Source: Marisa cornuarietis (lineage: Eukaryota; Mollusca; Gastropoda; Architaenioglossa; Ampullariidae). Taken from it: a stretch of DNA of 64,000 bases. The notes beneath the pieces are model-generated. The model ran no database searches. It was not told the origin of the DNA and saw nothing but the letters and a program-made list of their open reading frames with translations. Position numbers and translations under genes: made by a program. Location: the NCBI GenBank assembly GCA_004794655.1, contig SMMW01000149.1:1860001-1924000 (forward strand), written 5' to 3'. Positions 1 to 32,989 of this stretch are shown here, one piece after another (position 1 is the stretch's first letter; the number at the start of each line of letters is the position of its first letter).

Positions 1-1690
1 ACACATTCGCTCTGTGCTTGATGTACTTTAGTGCAATTACACACGATGGACACACTCAAAATAGTGCTTACAATAATTGGATATTGTAATAAATGGAGAA
101 AATGTTAATAAAGTCAAGAAATAAACTTGAAAAAACAGAATTTTTAAACCGCGGTTGCCGTATCTTGTGTTAGTGACATCAAGATCTTTGGTATAAAGTA
201 ACTTATAACAGGATAGGGGTAGTTCCAGTCTGGCGGGCACAAAAGTAAAAAAAAAAAACCTACCCTGCATCAGCAAACTTCACGAAAACGTAATAGGACA
301 TTTCCGACGCATGTCTAACATCTGATGGGTCTTCTGGTCGAGTGATTGGTTTAAAAACTATTTGATCATTAATTTGATGCTCTTGCCGTAGATTACACAC
401 AGTTCAAATAAAAAGGTCTTATGGATAATTTCCCGTTTGGTCTAGGCCACAGCAGGAGGAGATTTTAAAGGTATTAGAACATGCTAGGTTCTAGGCTTGA
501 AAGACATGAAATTCAATTTTTTTAAAATAATAAATAAAGACAGACAAAATGTGAGTAAGACAGAGATAGACGGTGTGTACTTGAGTATCTTAATTTCTGA
601 CACGTGACTACTCAGGTACATGCATTGACTTTATTCTTTGTCCAGATTTTACACCTCCTAAACACACAACGTCCTATTTGTTTTCAAATTTTTGCAAAAA
701 AAAAAAACAACAACACAGATTTGGATGAATTTCGTTTCTTTGATAGGCTTTTTCTTTTTTTTTTTTTTTTTAAAAAACCTGTAATGACTACATTCATTTG
801 TCCACTTTTCATGTCAGTTCAAATACTACATAAGCGAGCCTTATCAAAAGATATTCTTCACGATCCAGGCACAGCATGCATGGACAAGCAGATAACAACG
901 TCTGCAACTGTGATTCCACTTGACCTTCCTTGTCAGCAGTTCATAATGCAAATAAATCTTTAGGCGATATACAGCCTACAGGAGCAGTAAAGAAAGGGAA
1001 GGAATGAGTAATATTTTTCCTTTAGTTAGAGTCTACAATATAAAACTCTACTGGATCAACTACACTAGCAAAGAAAAACATTGGGAATGAGAGGCTGGGA
1101 GGATACTAATAAACGAGAGACTACTGTATCTTAATTTCTTCAAATTCCAATTTAAGAAAGTTTCTATGCCTCTACGATAATGAGTACATCTTGCCTGTCA
1201 CTAACAAGGAAACATCCTCAAGAACATGTACCTTATTAATATGCAGATAAGAATACATTTATTCTTTACTCTCTCTATCTCTTTGTCAATTAAGTCTACA
1301 CTTTATCATACAGACATCTTATACTGTTTTGTCAATGTGATTGTAAATGTGATTGTCAATGTATGCCGGAAGCAAATTTTTAAAACCAAATTTACAAACA
1401 TCACGTGACGGACGTGAAAGCTCTGACGTGGTCGGGGGGGGGGGAGTGTTAGACCCAGGGACTGTGTAAAGAAGGCACACGAGCAAAAGAACGCAGTACA
1501 ATAATATTTCTTAAGATTTATGTTTCTCGAGGCTGAACGTATTAAGCATATACATGTATATGACTAATTATTATATCTGTTTTATTAGAATAATATTACG
1601 GCTGTTCTTGTCCTTAAGATATTTTTTTCTCAGGATATCTCATTTTTTTAGTTTCAGGGCACAAATGGTAGTAAATTATCGTACCGTTCG
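1..1690. repeat. Third copy of the intergenic part of the duplicated locus
   Basis: This stretch aligns in direct orientation with about 16925-18610, and as reverse complement with the right arm at about 18612-20320. Shared landmarks include a CACGTGACGG motif, a segment reading TAGACCCAGGGACTGTG, and the AGTTTCAGG segment that lies at the palindrome centre. No exon of the duplicated gene is present. In the left arm the equivalent stretch lies upstream of a minus-strand gene, so a further gene copy is expected just left of base 1. Homology fades at about 1690. Confidence 0.75.
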
Positions 1691-2078
1691 AATAAAAGGG
1701 TGCCGACAGGTAGTTCACCTCTACAGTGTTTTTAAAGGGCATTTAGGATGCCATAGAGACCTTGAACCACTCCTTTACACTTCACTCGTTAGCAGACAAA
1801 TCGCTTGGAAGGTGGTGCGATACAAAACAACAGTGCGATGCATTTTTAAATATAGAATTTTTTTATAAACTCTCTTCTTATCTAGCTAGGACGCAGTGAA
1901 TCTGAATATTATTTGAAATACTAAACATAAAGCACTGAGTGCGAAGTACGGCATGTCAGCCAAAATGGATCTAAACTTAGCTACACAGATGCTTTACTGG
2001 TTTAATTAGACTAGTTTTGTTGGACTATAATGTACTACCCAGTAACTGATCGTGTGTATGTAGACGTTTATATAAATC

Positions 2079-2129
<51 letters not shown>

Positions 2130-2999
2130 ATGCGCGCTTGCATGCGTGTGTGTGTGTGTGCGTGCATGCGTGTGTATGTTTATATATATAGAGAGAGAGA
2201 GGGACGCAAGACTCAAATTCTTGTTATTAGGCCGTTGACCCATACAACTGGATTCGTGAGGCTTCCTCATCAGGGAATCCACGCCTTCCTGTTGTGAAAA
2301 TATTATAGTGTAAGCAATATAACAGGTTATATATCAGATTAAACATAGTAAACAAGTTAATAAAGTGAAAAGTGTGCTCTTGAACGCTCATACATAATTG
2401 TATTGCATAAACTCTTACACGCACATACATAATTACAACAACTCATGCGTACGTACATAATTCTATCAACGCATACGCACACACATAATTATATTACATC
2501 AGCTCTTATGAGTACTTATATTTATTACATAACCTCTTATATGCTCATACATAATTATATAACATCAACTCATTTACGCACATACATAATTTTATTATTT
2601 CGCCTGCAGTTCCCGTCCTCGTTTTAGCCCGTAGTATCTAAATCTGGCAACATTTTTTTTAACAAAGGTTATAAATCAGAAGATGTTTAAGTACATTATG
2701 GCAAGTGATTATATATTTTTCAAGTAAAAATTATAGTCTAAGATCATTCGTGATTTGCATTTGAGTAAAATGTGTTTCATTATCGAGGTTAGAGTTACAT
2801 AAGAGGCATCTGAGTAACTGAGCATGGGAGGCAGAATGTCTATATTTATGAGTGTGAATTTTAGAAGCACCGATCCTGAATCGGATCAGAAAATGTTTCG
2901 TAAATGTTTATTAGTAATAAAGTCAAAATAAGATTCATGCGAAATATCAAATTTAAAAGACCCAGACGTTTAATAGGGATATCCCTCTATAGTTGTTAG
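1691..2999. other. Intergenic, no gene seen
   Basis: AT-rich non-coding sequence. It contains TA and TG/GA microsatellite tracts at about 2080-2205, followed at 2390-2600 by an imprecise repeat of a unit containing CATACATAATT. No open frame with coding character or splice structure was found. Confidence 0.5.
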
Positions 3000-3590
3000 G
3001 TATGCTACTGTAACTGAGTGGTGGGGTTATGGTGTTTCAGCAACTTTCTCCAACACACTCAAACAGACAGAAAATATCCAGCAAGTGTGCGACCCTTTAA
3101 TGCACGACAAAGGCGGTATAGGCCGCCCTCCCTTTCTTACGCAGTGGTTGTACAACAGCACCTGACCATGCTTCGAGGTAAAAAAAAGTCAAGGAATTTA
3201 CGTAAGCAATAAATTCTTTGTCAGTAAGCTTGGACATCAGACCATGTATATTCCACGAAAGAAATTTCAATTTACGTGGTTTAACATTCTGCTGAGGGTC
3301 AGGGCCACATACCTATTTTCTATTCGAGGCACTCTGTTGTGTGGTAGCACGATTCCACTTTGGTAGTCGAGGTTGTCTGTAGGGTCTCTGCCTGTTAGGG
3401 CCGTGTGTTTGCGTCGCAGTGTTGTCTCTTGACTTGTTCTTACCATAATCCACTGGTTTGAAGTGAACGAAGTCTACGGGCTGCGTGTATGCACTTCTGA
3501 CATTAGCTGATACAAAAATAGAGAGAGAGGGAGAGAGAAAGTTGTACATAAGTACTTGAACTTCTTCTTGCTCGAACATTTCAGTCCTCG
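3000..3590 (-). mobile_element. Degraded non-LTR retrotransposon (LINE) fragment, endonuclease start
   Basis: On the minus strand the translation around 3290-3180 reads KLKFLSWNIHGLMSKLTDKE. This is the typical opening of the APE-type endonuclease domain of LINE ORF2 (a WN-IHGL core followed by a K-L-D segment). About 20 codons later comes a stretch reading LEAWSGAVVQPLRK. The upstream part (about 3313-3579) is an open, Arg- and Gln-rich frame that may be the linker before the endonuclease. The frame is broken and no reverse transcriptase follows, so this is a dead fragment. Confidence 0.6.
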
Positions 3591-4092
3591 GCCAAATTTT
3601 AAAGGCCTTTAAAGCAGATGATGTAGTAAAAGGAGTAATTAAAAGCGGTCACAAACTTTAAATTATAAATTCAGAAGTTTTAATAACTATAATGTTTAAA
3701 TGGCATTTTTCATAGAGTCATAATAGAAACAAACCCATTTTTGCATATTTTATACTATAAAATTCTATGAGTAATACAAGGTAGTTAGATTTATGTGGGT
3801 GCTTGAATTTGCTAAATACACTTACATTATTTCAAATGGAAAAAGTGCTTGGCTCAGAACAAATCGGCACTCGAACAGCCTTCCAGGACTGATTGTGTCT
3901 AAGTACCGAGTTACCAATGCGTACTACGCACGCGCACATATATATATATACACACACATCAATACACGACGTGTATAAACATTTCTGCATATATACTTTT
4001 CCTGTAAAGAAAAAGTTGAAAGATCTTTATCTACATTCACTTTTCGATGCTGTGTTTATTTAATAAAGCCATGAACGTAACATTTCCTCCTG
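3591..4092. other. Intergenic, no gene seen
   Basis: AT-rich sequence with a short TA/CA microsatellite near 3938-3960. No coding or structural signal recognised. Confidence 0.4.
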
Positions 4093-4341
4093 GGCCAGAT
4101 GCACAACAAATTTCTAATTTTAAACACCTTTAGGCCTTAAATCTTTTTAGATAATCAGTTTAAAGCGCACACCTCAGTTTTAGAATTTTTAAAACTAAAA
4201 CTGCTTTAAGTAAGATAAAGTAAGTCCGTCCTGTCAGTACAATTTTTTGTATGTTTTTGTGCAATGCATCTAAATGGCAGAGAAGAGATTTTGCTTTTTT
4301 AGAACAGTTTTAAGGTTTAGAAACATGTTGTGCAACTGGCC
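4093..4341. mobile_element. MITE with terminal inverted repeats
   Basis: The element is 249 bp long. Its left end is GGCCAGATGCACAACA and its right end TGTTGTGCAACTGGCC, which are inverted complements with one mismatch. CCTG occurs immediately on both sides (4089-4092 and 4342-4345), fitting a 4-bp target-site duplication. A second, right-truncated copy lies at about 50790-51050 and shares interior blocks such as CTTTTTAGATAATCAG. It has no coding capacity, so it must have been moved by a transposase encoded elsewhere. The superfamily cannot be assigned from the ends alone. Confidence 0.7.
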
Positions 4342-4345
4342 CCTG

Positions 4346-4395
4346 TTTGGTTATACTAATAGCCAAATGAAAGCTGTCTTATTGTATTAAAAAGG

Positions 4396-4429
<34 letters not shown>

Positions 4430-5415
4430 GAAGGAGAAGGTGGAGGTTAATTAATTCAACTAGAATGGTGTAAAAGTAGGACTCAAAAGAAGTTTTGTCA
4501 GAATATAATTTTATGCAAACATTCTTTAGTTTACCTCGTCAATACATCGAACTTTTTGACTATTGTTGAATTGATTTGGTGCTCTTGCATAAATGCCGTA
4601 GAAATCTAGCTTCCGTTACATATTTTCTGCAGTGGATTTTAACAGTTTTGATCATTCATAGAACACTAGACTACAACGATCTCAGAAAGCATTTGAATTT
4701 GTGATTCATGAAGGATGGTGAACAGCTGAACGTCTTGAAAGTGTTATATCGGTGGACTTATGCTGCTTCCATACCGATGGCTTGTCAATTCATTGTGGTT
4801 TTTCAAAGAGACATTTTGCAGGCAACCTTGAAAGCAGCAAAACAAACAAACTTGCCTAAATTCCCCCCCTCCTGCCCTTATGTGATACCCCACATACCCG
4901 GTCCTCCAGGAATTGCATTCGTCGCACCAGACTCCGTAGTCGAGTCCATGTTTATTGTGTTTCTGGTCTACTCTCCTAGAACAAATTGCCGTTCTTTATT
5001 CACCAGAAACCCACTATTTCTTCTTTCATGTCGTCTCTGATATCTTTTTCTATTGCTCCAGTCATGTCCTTTCTTTTTAGTTTTTTTTTCGTCTGTGCGT
5101 GTAGTTGTGCGTGCGCATTTGTGCACGAGTGCTTGTGTGCGAGCGTCATGAAATGCTATCGCAAGAGTGCACGCTTCTTCTTCTTTACTATTATTATTCA
5201 CCACCAACAGACGGTAGAGTTATTTAAAAATGCCATGAAAAGTACTCCGCAAATTTCAGTGTCAGTCTGGCTATTGTTACAAATTATCTGTAGCTTTCAC
5301 TGTGTTCATCTGGTGTAGAAATCTTGCCGTTCGTGTTTGTTGTGCAAATGATTACTGTTCAAAACCTCACCCTTATGCTATGGTAGAACGCTATACAATT
5401 ATTAATTAATATTTT

Positions 5416-5467
<52 letters not shown>

Positions 5468-5840
5468 ATCCGGAAAGGTCTATGAACGTCATCCAGCAGT
5501 AAAACGACATGGCGTTTCCATTAACTTCAAAGAAAGCTACAGTTATTCTGTCTCCTGTGTTTTTGTGTAATGCACGGAGTGCCTGGCTTTGGCTAGGATA
5601 CTGCCGTATAAAAGTTTACATCATTATTATTATTATAAAGTAACACAGACGAACAGCGTATATTCCAGACCCAAAAAAATGAGAAGTGATTACTGCTGCA
5701 ATAATTTATTCTCAAAATTTCAGATCAGATTCTCGTTATGACGCATGTGTTCAGTTCTATTCAACGAAGAATTCAAATACTAAAGGAATAGCGCTGCATC
5801 AAAATAAACGTTTTTAATGACAAATCATGCAAAATAGATA
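4346..5840. other. Intergenic with two trinucleotide microsatellites
   Basis: Contains an (AAT)n tract at about 4398-4428 and an (ATC)n tract at about 5418-5467. Several short open frames occur (for example 4708-5040) but show no domain, splice context or recognisable similarity. The right end approaches the outer boundary of the large inverted repeat. Confidence 0.45.
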
Positions 5841-5943
5841 ATTCTGTTCAGTCCACAGCCAATGAAATTCACTTGCGAAGGAAGCTTGCATCTCGAAACA
5901 CATCAGAATGAAGTAAAATCAAAACATGTGGTCATAATCAGTT

Positions 5944-15717
<9,774 letters not shown>

Positions 15718-15764
15718 CTTTCTCGTGATGCTGGAGGAAGTTACTTTCTGGCTAGTACCAGCCT

Positions 15765-15775
15765 CTTTATATATA
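15765..15775 (-). promoter_or_regulatory. TATA box of the left-copy gene
   Basis: On the minus strand the sequence is TATATATAAAG, ending 48 nt before the ATG at 15717. The same motif sits at the same place before the right copy, and the sequence between TATA and ATG is conserved. Conservation across otherwise diverged flanks supports a core promoter role. Confidence 0.65.
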
Positions 15776-16097
15776 GTTTATGTTACCTGTCACGTGATGT
15801 TTAATTCTAGTAATATCTCGTTGTTGTGACATTATATCAGAATTGCCATCGTATGATCCAAATAAAAAGTAACGCAAACGTGGAAAAAAGTTCCTAGATA
15901 AGAGCAGATAGATGGGTGAATTTATTCTCAAGAGTGGTAGATTCTTGAATTCAATAAACAATCAAAGAAAACATTAAACAGAAAGAAAGAAGGATGTACA
16001 GTAGGGTGTATTTTATCTCTATTTTGATGTGAGACGTGTTATAAAGCTGACCGTCCATTTCTTGTGTATGTGTGTTTTTTTGAGGTTGTGATTGTGG

Positions 16098-16137
<40 letters not shown>

Positions 16138-19100
16138 GTTTGTTTGTTTGTGTAAGTGGGGTTGGAGAGAGAGAGCAAGAAAGTGAGATATGATTTGACT
16201 GCTTGTGAAGGAATCTGTAAGACGCATTTAGTTTCTACTCATCAATGTTTACTCGTACGACTTTTTGTATGTAAGTCCCTTTATCCCTGTTTGTTGGTGG
16301 TTCTGATAAACATTTGTTGTTTTTGTTGTCATTATTATTATTAAAACGAGTAGTCTCGCATGAGAAGAGCACTAAATACCGAAGTTTCCGAAAGTTCCCT
16401 TACTTTTTACTTGTATGATACTAAATTATCTGTTTACTTTTCACAGCACAACAAAGACGCAGTTTATGTATCTCCAGTAGTCTGTTAACATGGTCGGCTC
16501 GATTTTTTTCTATTTCTCTGGAAAGAAAACAAGATTTGCACAAAGCAAGATGAGCTTTTATGTCAAGGTTATCATCGAAATCGGCCTGAGTTTTTTAACT
16601 TTCTAAAAATTAGTGTATTACTTTTTCTTCATTGGTTATTGAGTTTCGTTTCTTTAATCTGTTAAACTTAGCTCCAGGCAGTGTGCCAAGAAGTATTATG
16701 TATAAATTCTAATGCTGATATTTCTTTTACTTCATGTAGCATAGCTTTATAAAATCTTTCTTTAAATGGGCCCTTAGCTCTTTTTTTTTTTTTTTTTTTT
16801 TTGCCACTCCAGAAATATCTCCATCATATCACGAAGTGCGACACTTCCAAATCCCAGCATCCTTACCATTGTGGACAGTTTGTAATTTATAAATGACATG
16901 TCTAGGTTTGTGGTCCCAGTGGTGAACACATTCTCTCTGTAATGTACTACAGTGTCTGTACATAGACTGCCATGTACACATTCAAAATTGCACTTAGAAT
17001 AATTGGTTAATGCGCACAAATGGAGAAGATGTTAAGAAAGAAATAAACCAGAATATTCAAAACCGCAGTTGCCACTACAATGTTCATGACTTCAAGATCT
17101 TTTGTACAAAGTAACTTATAACATGTCAAGCAGTTCTCGAACTATCTCCATCTAGCAAAACGATTGAAAGAAAGATAATTAAGGACAAGGGGAGGTCTAG
17201 TCTGGCGGGCACAAAAGTGAAAAGGAAAACTGCATCTGAACATTTTTAGGTGTACAGATGCTATGCATGTCTAACATCTCGTGGGTTTTCTAACCTAGTG
17301 AACGCTATAAAAATAAAACTTGATTCTGATTAAATATAAATTATTTGATTATAATTTTGATGCTCGTGCCATGATGTACACACACGTCCCTTGGATGATC
17401 TCCTGTTAAGCCAAAGCGAACGCAGCAAAACGTTTTACACGTACTAGAACATGTAAGGCATTATACATTTGATAAATAAGAAAAATAAGTTTTTCTTTAA
17501 AAAATAAGGAAAGACATAAATTGTGAGGAAGACAGATACACACGGTATTTACTTGAGTATTTTATTTCTGACACGTGACTACTCAGGTACACGCTTTGTA
17601 TACAACTACCGTGACTTTATTTTTTTTCAGATTTTACACCTCCTAAACACACAACGGCGTCTTTGTTTTCACATAAGAAACAACACAATTTTCGCAAAAT
17701 AAATAAAGATTTTATTGAATTTCGTTCTTGATTGATGTTTCTTTTTTTAAAAAAACTATAATAGCTACATTCAGTTGTCCGTTTTTTGGGTCATTTCAAA
17801 TACTGCATAAACGACCCTTATCAACAGGTGCTGTTGGCGGTCAAGGCACAGCATGCATGGACAAGTAGATAACAACTTTCAGCTGTCCTTGTTAGGTTCT
17901 AATGTAAGAATATCTTCAGGCGATATGCAGCATGCAGCTGCAATTAAAAAGGGAAAGAAAGCAGGTAGAGCCTTAAAATGAAAACTCTGCTGGATCAAAA
18001 ACACCAGTAAATAAAGACTAAGTGTTGACACTGGTAGAGGGAATGAGAGGCTGGGAAGAATACTAATTAATGATTACTAACATTTCTTCAATTTGAAATA
18101 TAAGAAAGTTTGTGTGCCTCTACAATAATTAATAGATCTTGTCTGTTACTAACAATGAAACATCCTCAGAACATATACTTTATTCACATGCAGATAAATT
18201 TTTTCTCTCTCTCTCTCTTTCTCTTTCAGTGGCGTAGGAACCGGGGGGGCAAGGGGGGCAGCCGCCCCCCAAAAAAAAAGATGCTGGGAAGGCAAGAATG
18301 TGAACGTTATTCATTGTCAGCATGGAGCTGCCCCCCCCCCCACAACACTTACAAACATCACGTGACGGAAGCTAAAGCTCTGACGTGGGTAGAAGTGTTA
18401 GACCCAGGGACTGTGATATGTTGTCACACGAGCTAAAGAACGCAGTACAATAATATTTCCTGAGATTTCTATTTCTCGACGCTGAACTTAGTTGAACATA
18501 TATGTTACTAATTATTATATCTATATTATTATAATAATAGTGCTACTGTCTTTATCCTTAAAATATGTTTTTTTCTCGGCACACCCCTTAATTTTTAGTT
18601 TCACAGGAACCAATATCTTCGATCGCTACCAACATTTACTGACCTATGTGTCCTGAAACTTTACAAATTAAAAGGTGTGCTGAGAAAAAAATTTAAGGAC
18701 AAGGACAGCAGTACTATTGTTATACTAATATAGATATAATAATTAGTAACAGATATGTTCAATTAAGTTTAGCCTTGAGAAATAAAAATCTCAGGAATTA
18801 TTACTTTACTGCGTTCTTACGCTCGTGTGAAGTCTTTCCAGTCCCTGCGTCTAACATTACCCAACCTCACCTGCTGTTTGTAAATTTGGTTTAAAAAATT
18901 CTGTTCCCGGGATACACTCACAAAACAGTATTAGCTGTCTGTGTGATAAAGTGTTGACTCAACTAACAAAGAGTGAGAGAAAGAAAAGAATAAATATATA
19001 CTTATGCATATTAATAAGATATATGTTCTGAGGATGTCTCCTTGTTAATGACAGGCAAGATCATTTTATTATCGTAGAGACGCATTAACTTCGGAAAAAA

Positions 19101-21435
19101 TCAGAATTTGAAGAAGTTAGGCATATAATTCTCGCATTCATTAGGGTCATCTCAGACTCGCAATGTCTACACTTCGTCTGTCTTTGCTTGTGTTGTTGAT
19201 CCAGTAGCGTTTTATATTATAGCCTTTGCTGAAGGAAGAAATTAACTTTCTTCCCTTTTTAACTGCTCCTGTAACCTGCATGTAGCCTTAAGATTGACTT
19301 GCAATAGAAACTGCTGACAAGGACAACCAAAAGGACTCATAGCTGCAGTCGTTGTTATCTACTTGTGCATGCATGCTGTGCCTGCATCGTCAAGAACATC
19401 TCTTCATAAGGGTCAATATTTGGAATGATCCCAAAAGCGGACAAATAAATGTAGTCATCGTTTTTTTTAACAGAAAAAGCAAACAGAAACGAAGTTCAAT
19501 AAAATCTGCGCTTATTTTGTTTTGGAAGCGTAAAATCCGGAAAAGGATTAAAGTCTCGGTAGTGGTATACTAGCACGTTCCTAAAGAGTCACGTATAAGA
19601 AATTAAAATATGATACTGTGTATCTCTGTTTTACAATTTGTCTGTCTTCGTTTATTATGTTATTTTAGATTGGATTTCATATTTGTCAAACGAGTTGCCT
19701 GGCATGTTCTAGTACCTCTAAAACTTCCTGTTGCGTAGGTCTAGACTCAAAGGGAGATCATCCATAGGCCCTACTTATTTAAAGTGTGTGTACTCCATGG
19801 CATAAGCATCAAATTTATAATCAACTAATCTAGAAGATCAAGTTTTTATTATAATTTTTATTTTTAAAGCTTTCGCTAGATAAAAAAAACCCTTGAGATG
19901 TTAGACACCTTGAAATTTGCAGACGTAATTTTGTATTGTTACTTTTGTGCCAGCCAGACCAGAATTCTCCTTTTCCTACACTATTTTTCTGTCATTCTTT
20001 TTTGTTGGATAGAGATGGCTTAGTCCGAAAACTGCCTGACCTGTCATATGTCACTTTATTCAAAAGATCCTGATGTCGCGGACACTGGATGTGGCAACAG
20101 CGGTTTTAAATATTCTGTATTTTTTCAAGTTTATTTTTCGAATTTCTTAACAGTTTTTTCCCTTGTTGTGTAATATCCAATTAACGTTAGAAAAATTTCA
20201 AAGGTGTGCATGCCGGTCTATGTAATAATACAATAATAGGGAAAAAGAGAATGTGTTTACCACTGGCAACACAACCTACATCATATTAGTGCCACAAACC
20301 ATGTCATTTCAAAAGAGGAGAAGTCACTGTATGTACTGTTCCACATCTCATAGTCATGGCATTTGTTAATATACAAACTACCTACAGTGGTTTGGGGGCT
20401 GGGATTTGGAAAAGTAGCATTTACCGAAGTATATTAATGTGCACTTTGGAAGGATTTTTTGGAGTAGCAAGAAGGAATTAAGAGCCCATTTGAAGAAAGA
20501 TTTCATATAGCTATACTTTTTAAAGTAAAAGAAATGTCAGTAAACAAATGTATGCATAATATTTTTGGCACACTACCTTGAACTGATTTTAATAGATTAA
20601 TAAACAAAACTCACTAACCGATGAAGGAACGGTAGCACCGTAATTTTGGAAAGTTAAAACACTCAGGCCGATTTCGATGATAACCTTGACATAATAGCTC
20701 ATCTTGTTTTGTCCAACTCTTATTTGCTTTCCAGGGAAAAAGAAAAAAATCAATCTGACCATGCTAACGGACTACTGGAGATACATAAACTGCGTCTTTG
20801 TTGTGCTGTGAACAATAAACGGCTGATGAGCTATCGCACCAGTAAAAAGTAAAGGAACTTTTAGAAATTTTGGTATGTATTGCTCTTCTCGTGTGAGACC
20901 ACTCGACAGAATAACAATAATAACAACCAATGTTTACCGGAACGCTCTCCACTCCAACGAACGCGGACTCAAGACACATACAGAAAATCGCACGAGTACA
21001 CACTGATAAGTAGACTTCAAATATACCTTAAAAATTCATTCGCCATCATTCAAATCATAACTGCCTTACTTTCTTGCTCTGTCTATCCCTTTCCCTGTTC
21101 CTCCCAAGCACACACACACATATATATCTATATACATATAAATGAAATAGACGGTAAGCTATGTAACAGGTCTCACATTTAGACAGAAGTAAAAGTCACC
21201 AAGTACTGTGCATCTTCCTTTCTTTCTGTTTATAATCTTTTTATTGTTTATTTAATTTGAGAATATACCACTCTGGTGAACAAATTCACCCATCTATCTA
21301 CTCTTATCTAGGAATTGAACTCTTTTTCTATGTTTGCGTTACTTTTTATTGGTATCATACAATGGTAAGTCTGAAATAATCTCACAACAACAAACTATTA
21401 ATAGAATTTAACATCACGTGACACGTAATGTAAAC
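15776..21435. other. Divergent intergenic region spanning the palindrome centre
   Basis: About 5.7 kb between the two start codons, almost wholly self-complementary, with its axis at about 18630. It contains a (TG)n tract (16098-16136) and a poly-T tract (16781-16802), the latter inside a block whose mirror image is at about 20450-20500. No convincing coding sequence was found. The two genes are transcribed away from this region, so it carries both promoters. Confidence 0.7.
18225..18350. mobile_element. Small G-run/C-run insertion present only in the left arm
   Basis: A block beginning AGTGGCGTAGGAACCGGGGG and ending in a run of about ten C interrupts the left arm between a CT-rich tract and the conserved ACATCACGTGACGG motif. 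It is missing from the matching positions in the right arm (about 18880-18960 reverse complement) and in the copy at 1350-1440. Its ends are loosely inverted (GGGGGGCAGCC and GGAGCTGCCCCCC), as in a short non-autonomous transposon. The family assignment is uncertain. Confidence 0.45.
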
Positions 21436-21446
21436 TATATATAAAG
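21436..21446 (+). promoter_or_regulatory. TATA box of the right-copy gene
   Basis: TATATATAAAG ends 49 nt before the ATG at 21495. It mirrors the element before the left copy, including the following GAGGTTGGCACTG / GAGGCTGGTACTA stretch. A transcription start roughly 25-30 nt downstream would leave a 5' leader of about 20 nt. Confidence 0.65.
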
Positions 21447-21494
21447 AGGTTGGCACTGACCACAAAAATAACTTTCTCCAGAATCACGACAGAG

Positions 21495-32788
<11,294 letters not shown>

Positions 32789-32979
32789 AGCGGGTGATGA
32801 CCACAGCTTGTCTTTTATCTTCATTTTGATGCGCTTCAAAATACACGCAAGCTGCCTTCGCGTGTGAATTCATTCTTTTGGGATGTGAACTAGACTGTTC
32901 CTTATTCTGATCCATGTATATTTGAGGTGCTTCTTTACCTGAAGAAATTCCTCTAGTCGAGAACCTGAGAAATGCTGAA

Positions 32980-32985
32980 AATAAA
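32980..32985 (+). terminator. Polyadenylation signal of the right-copy gene
   Basis: AATAAA lies 192 nt after the stop codon, a usual distance for a 3' UTR end. No comparably placed signal was identified with confidence for the left copy. Confidence 0.55.
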
Positions 32986-32989
32986 AAGC

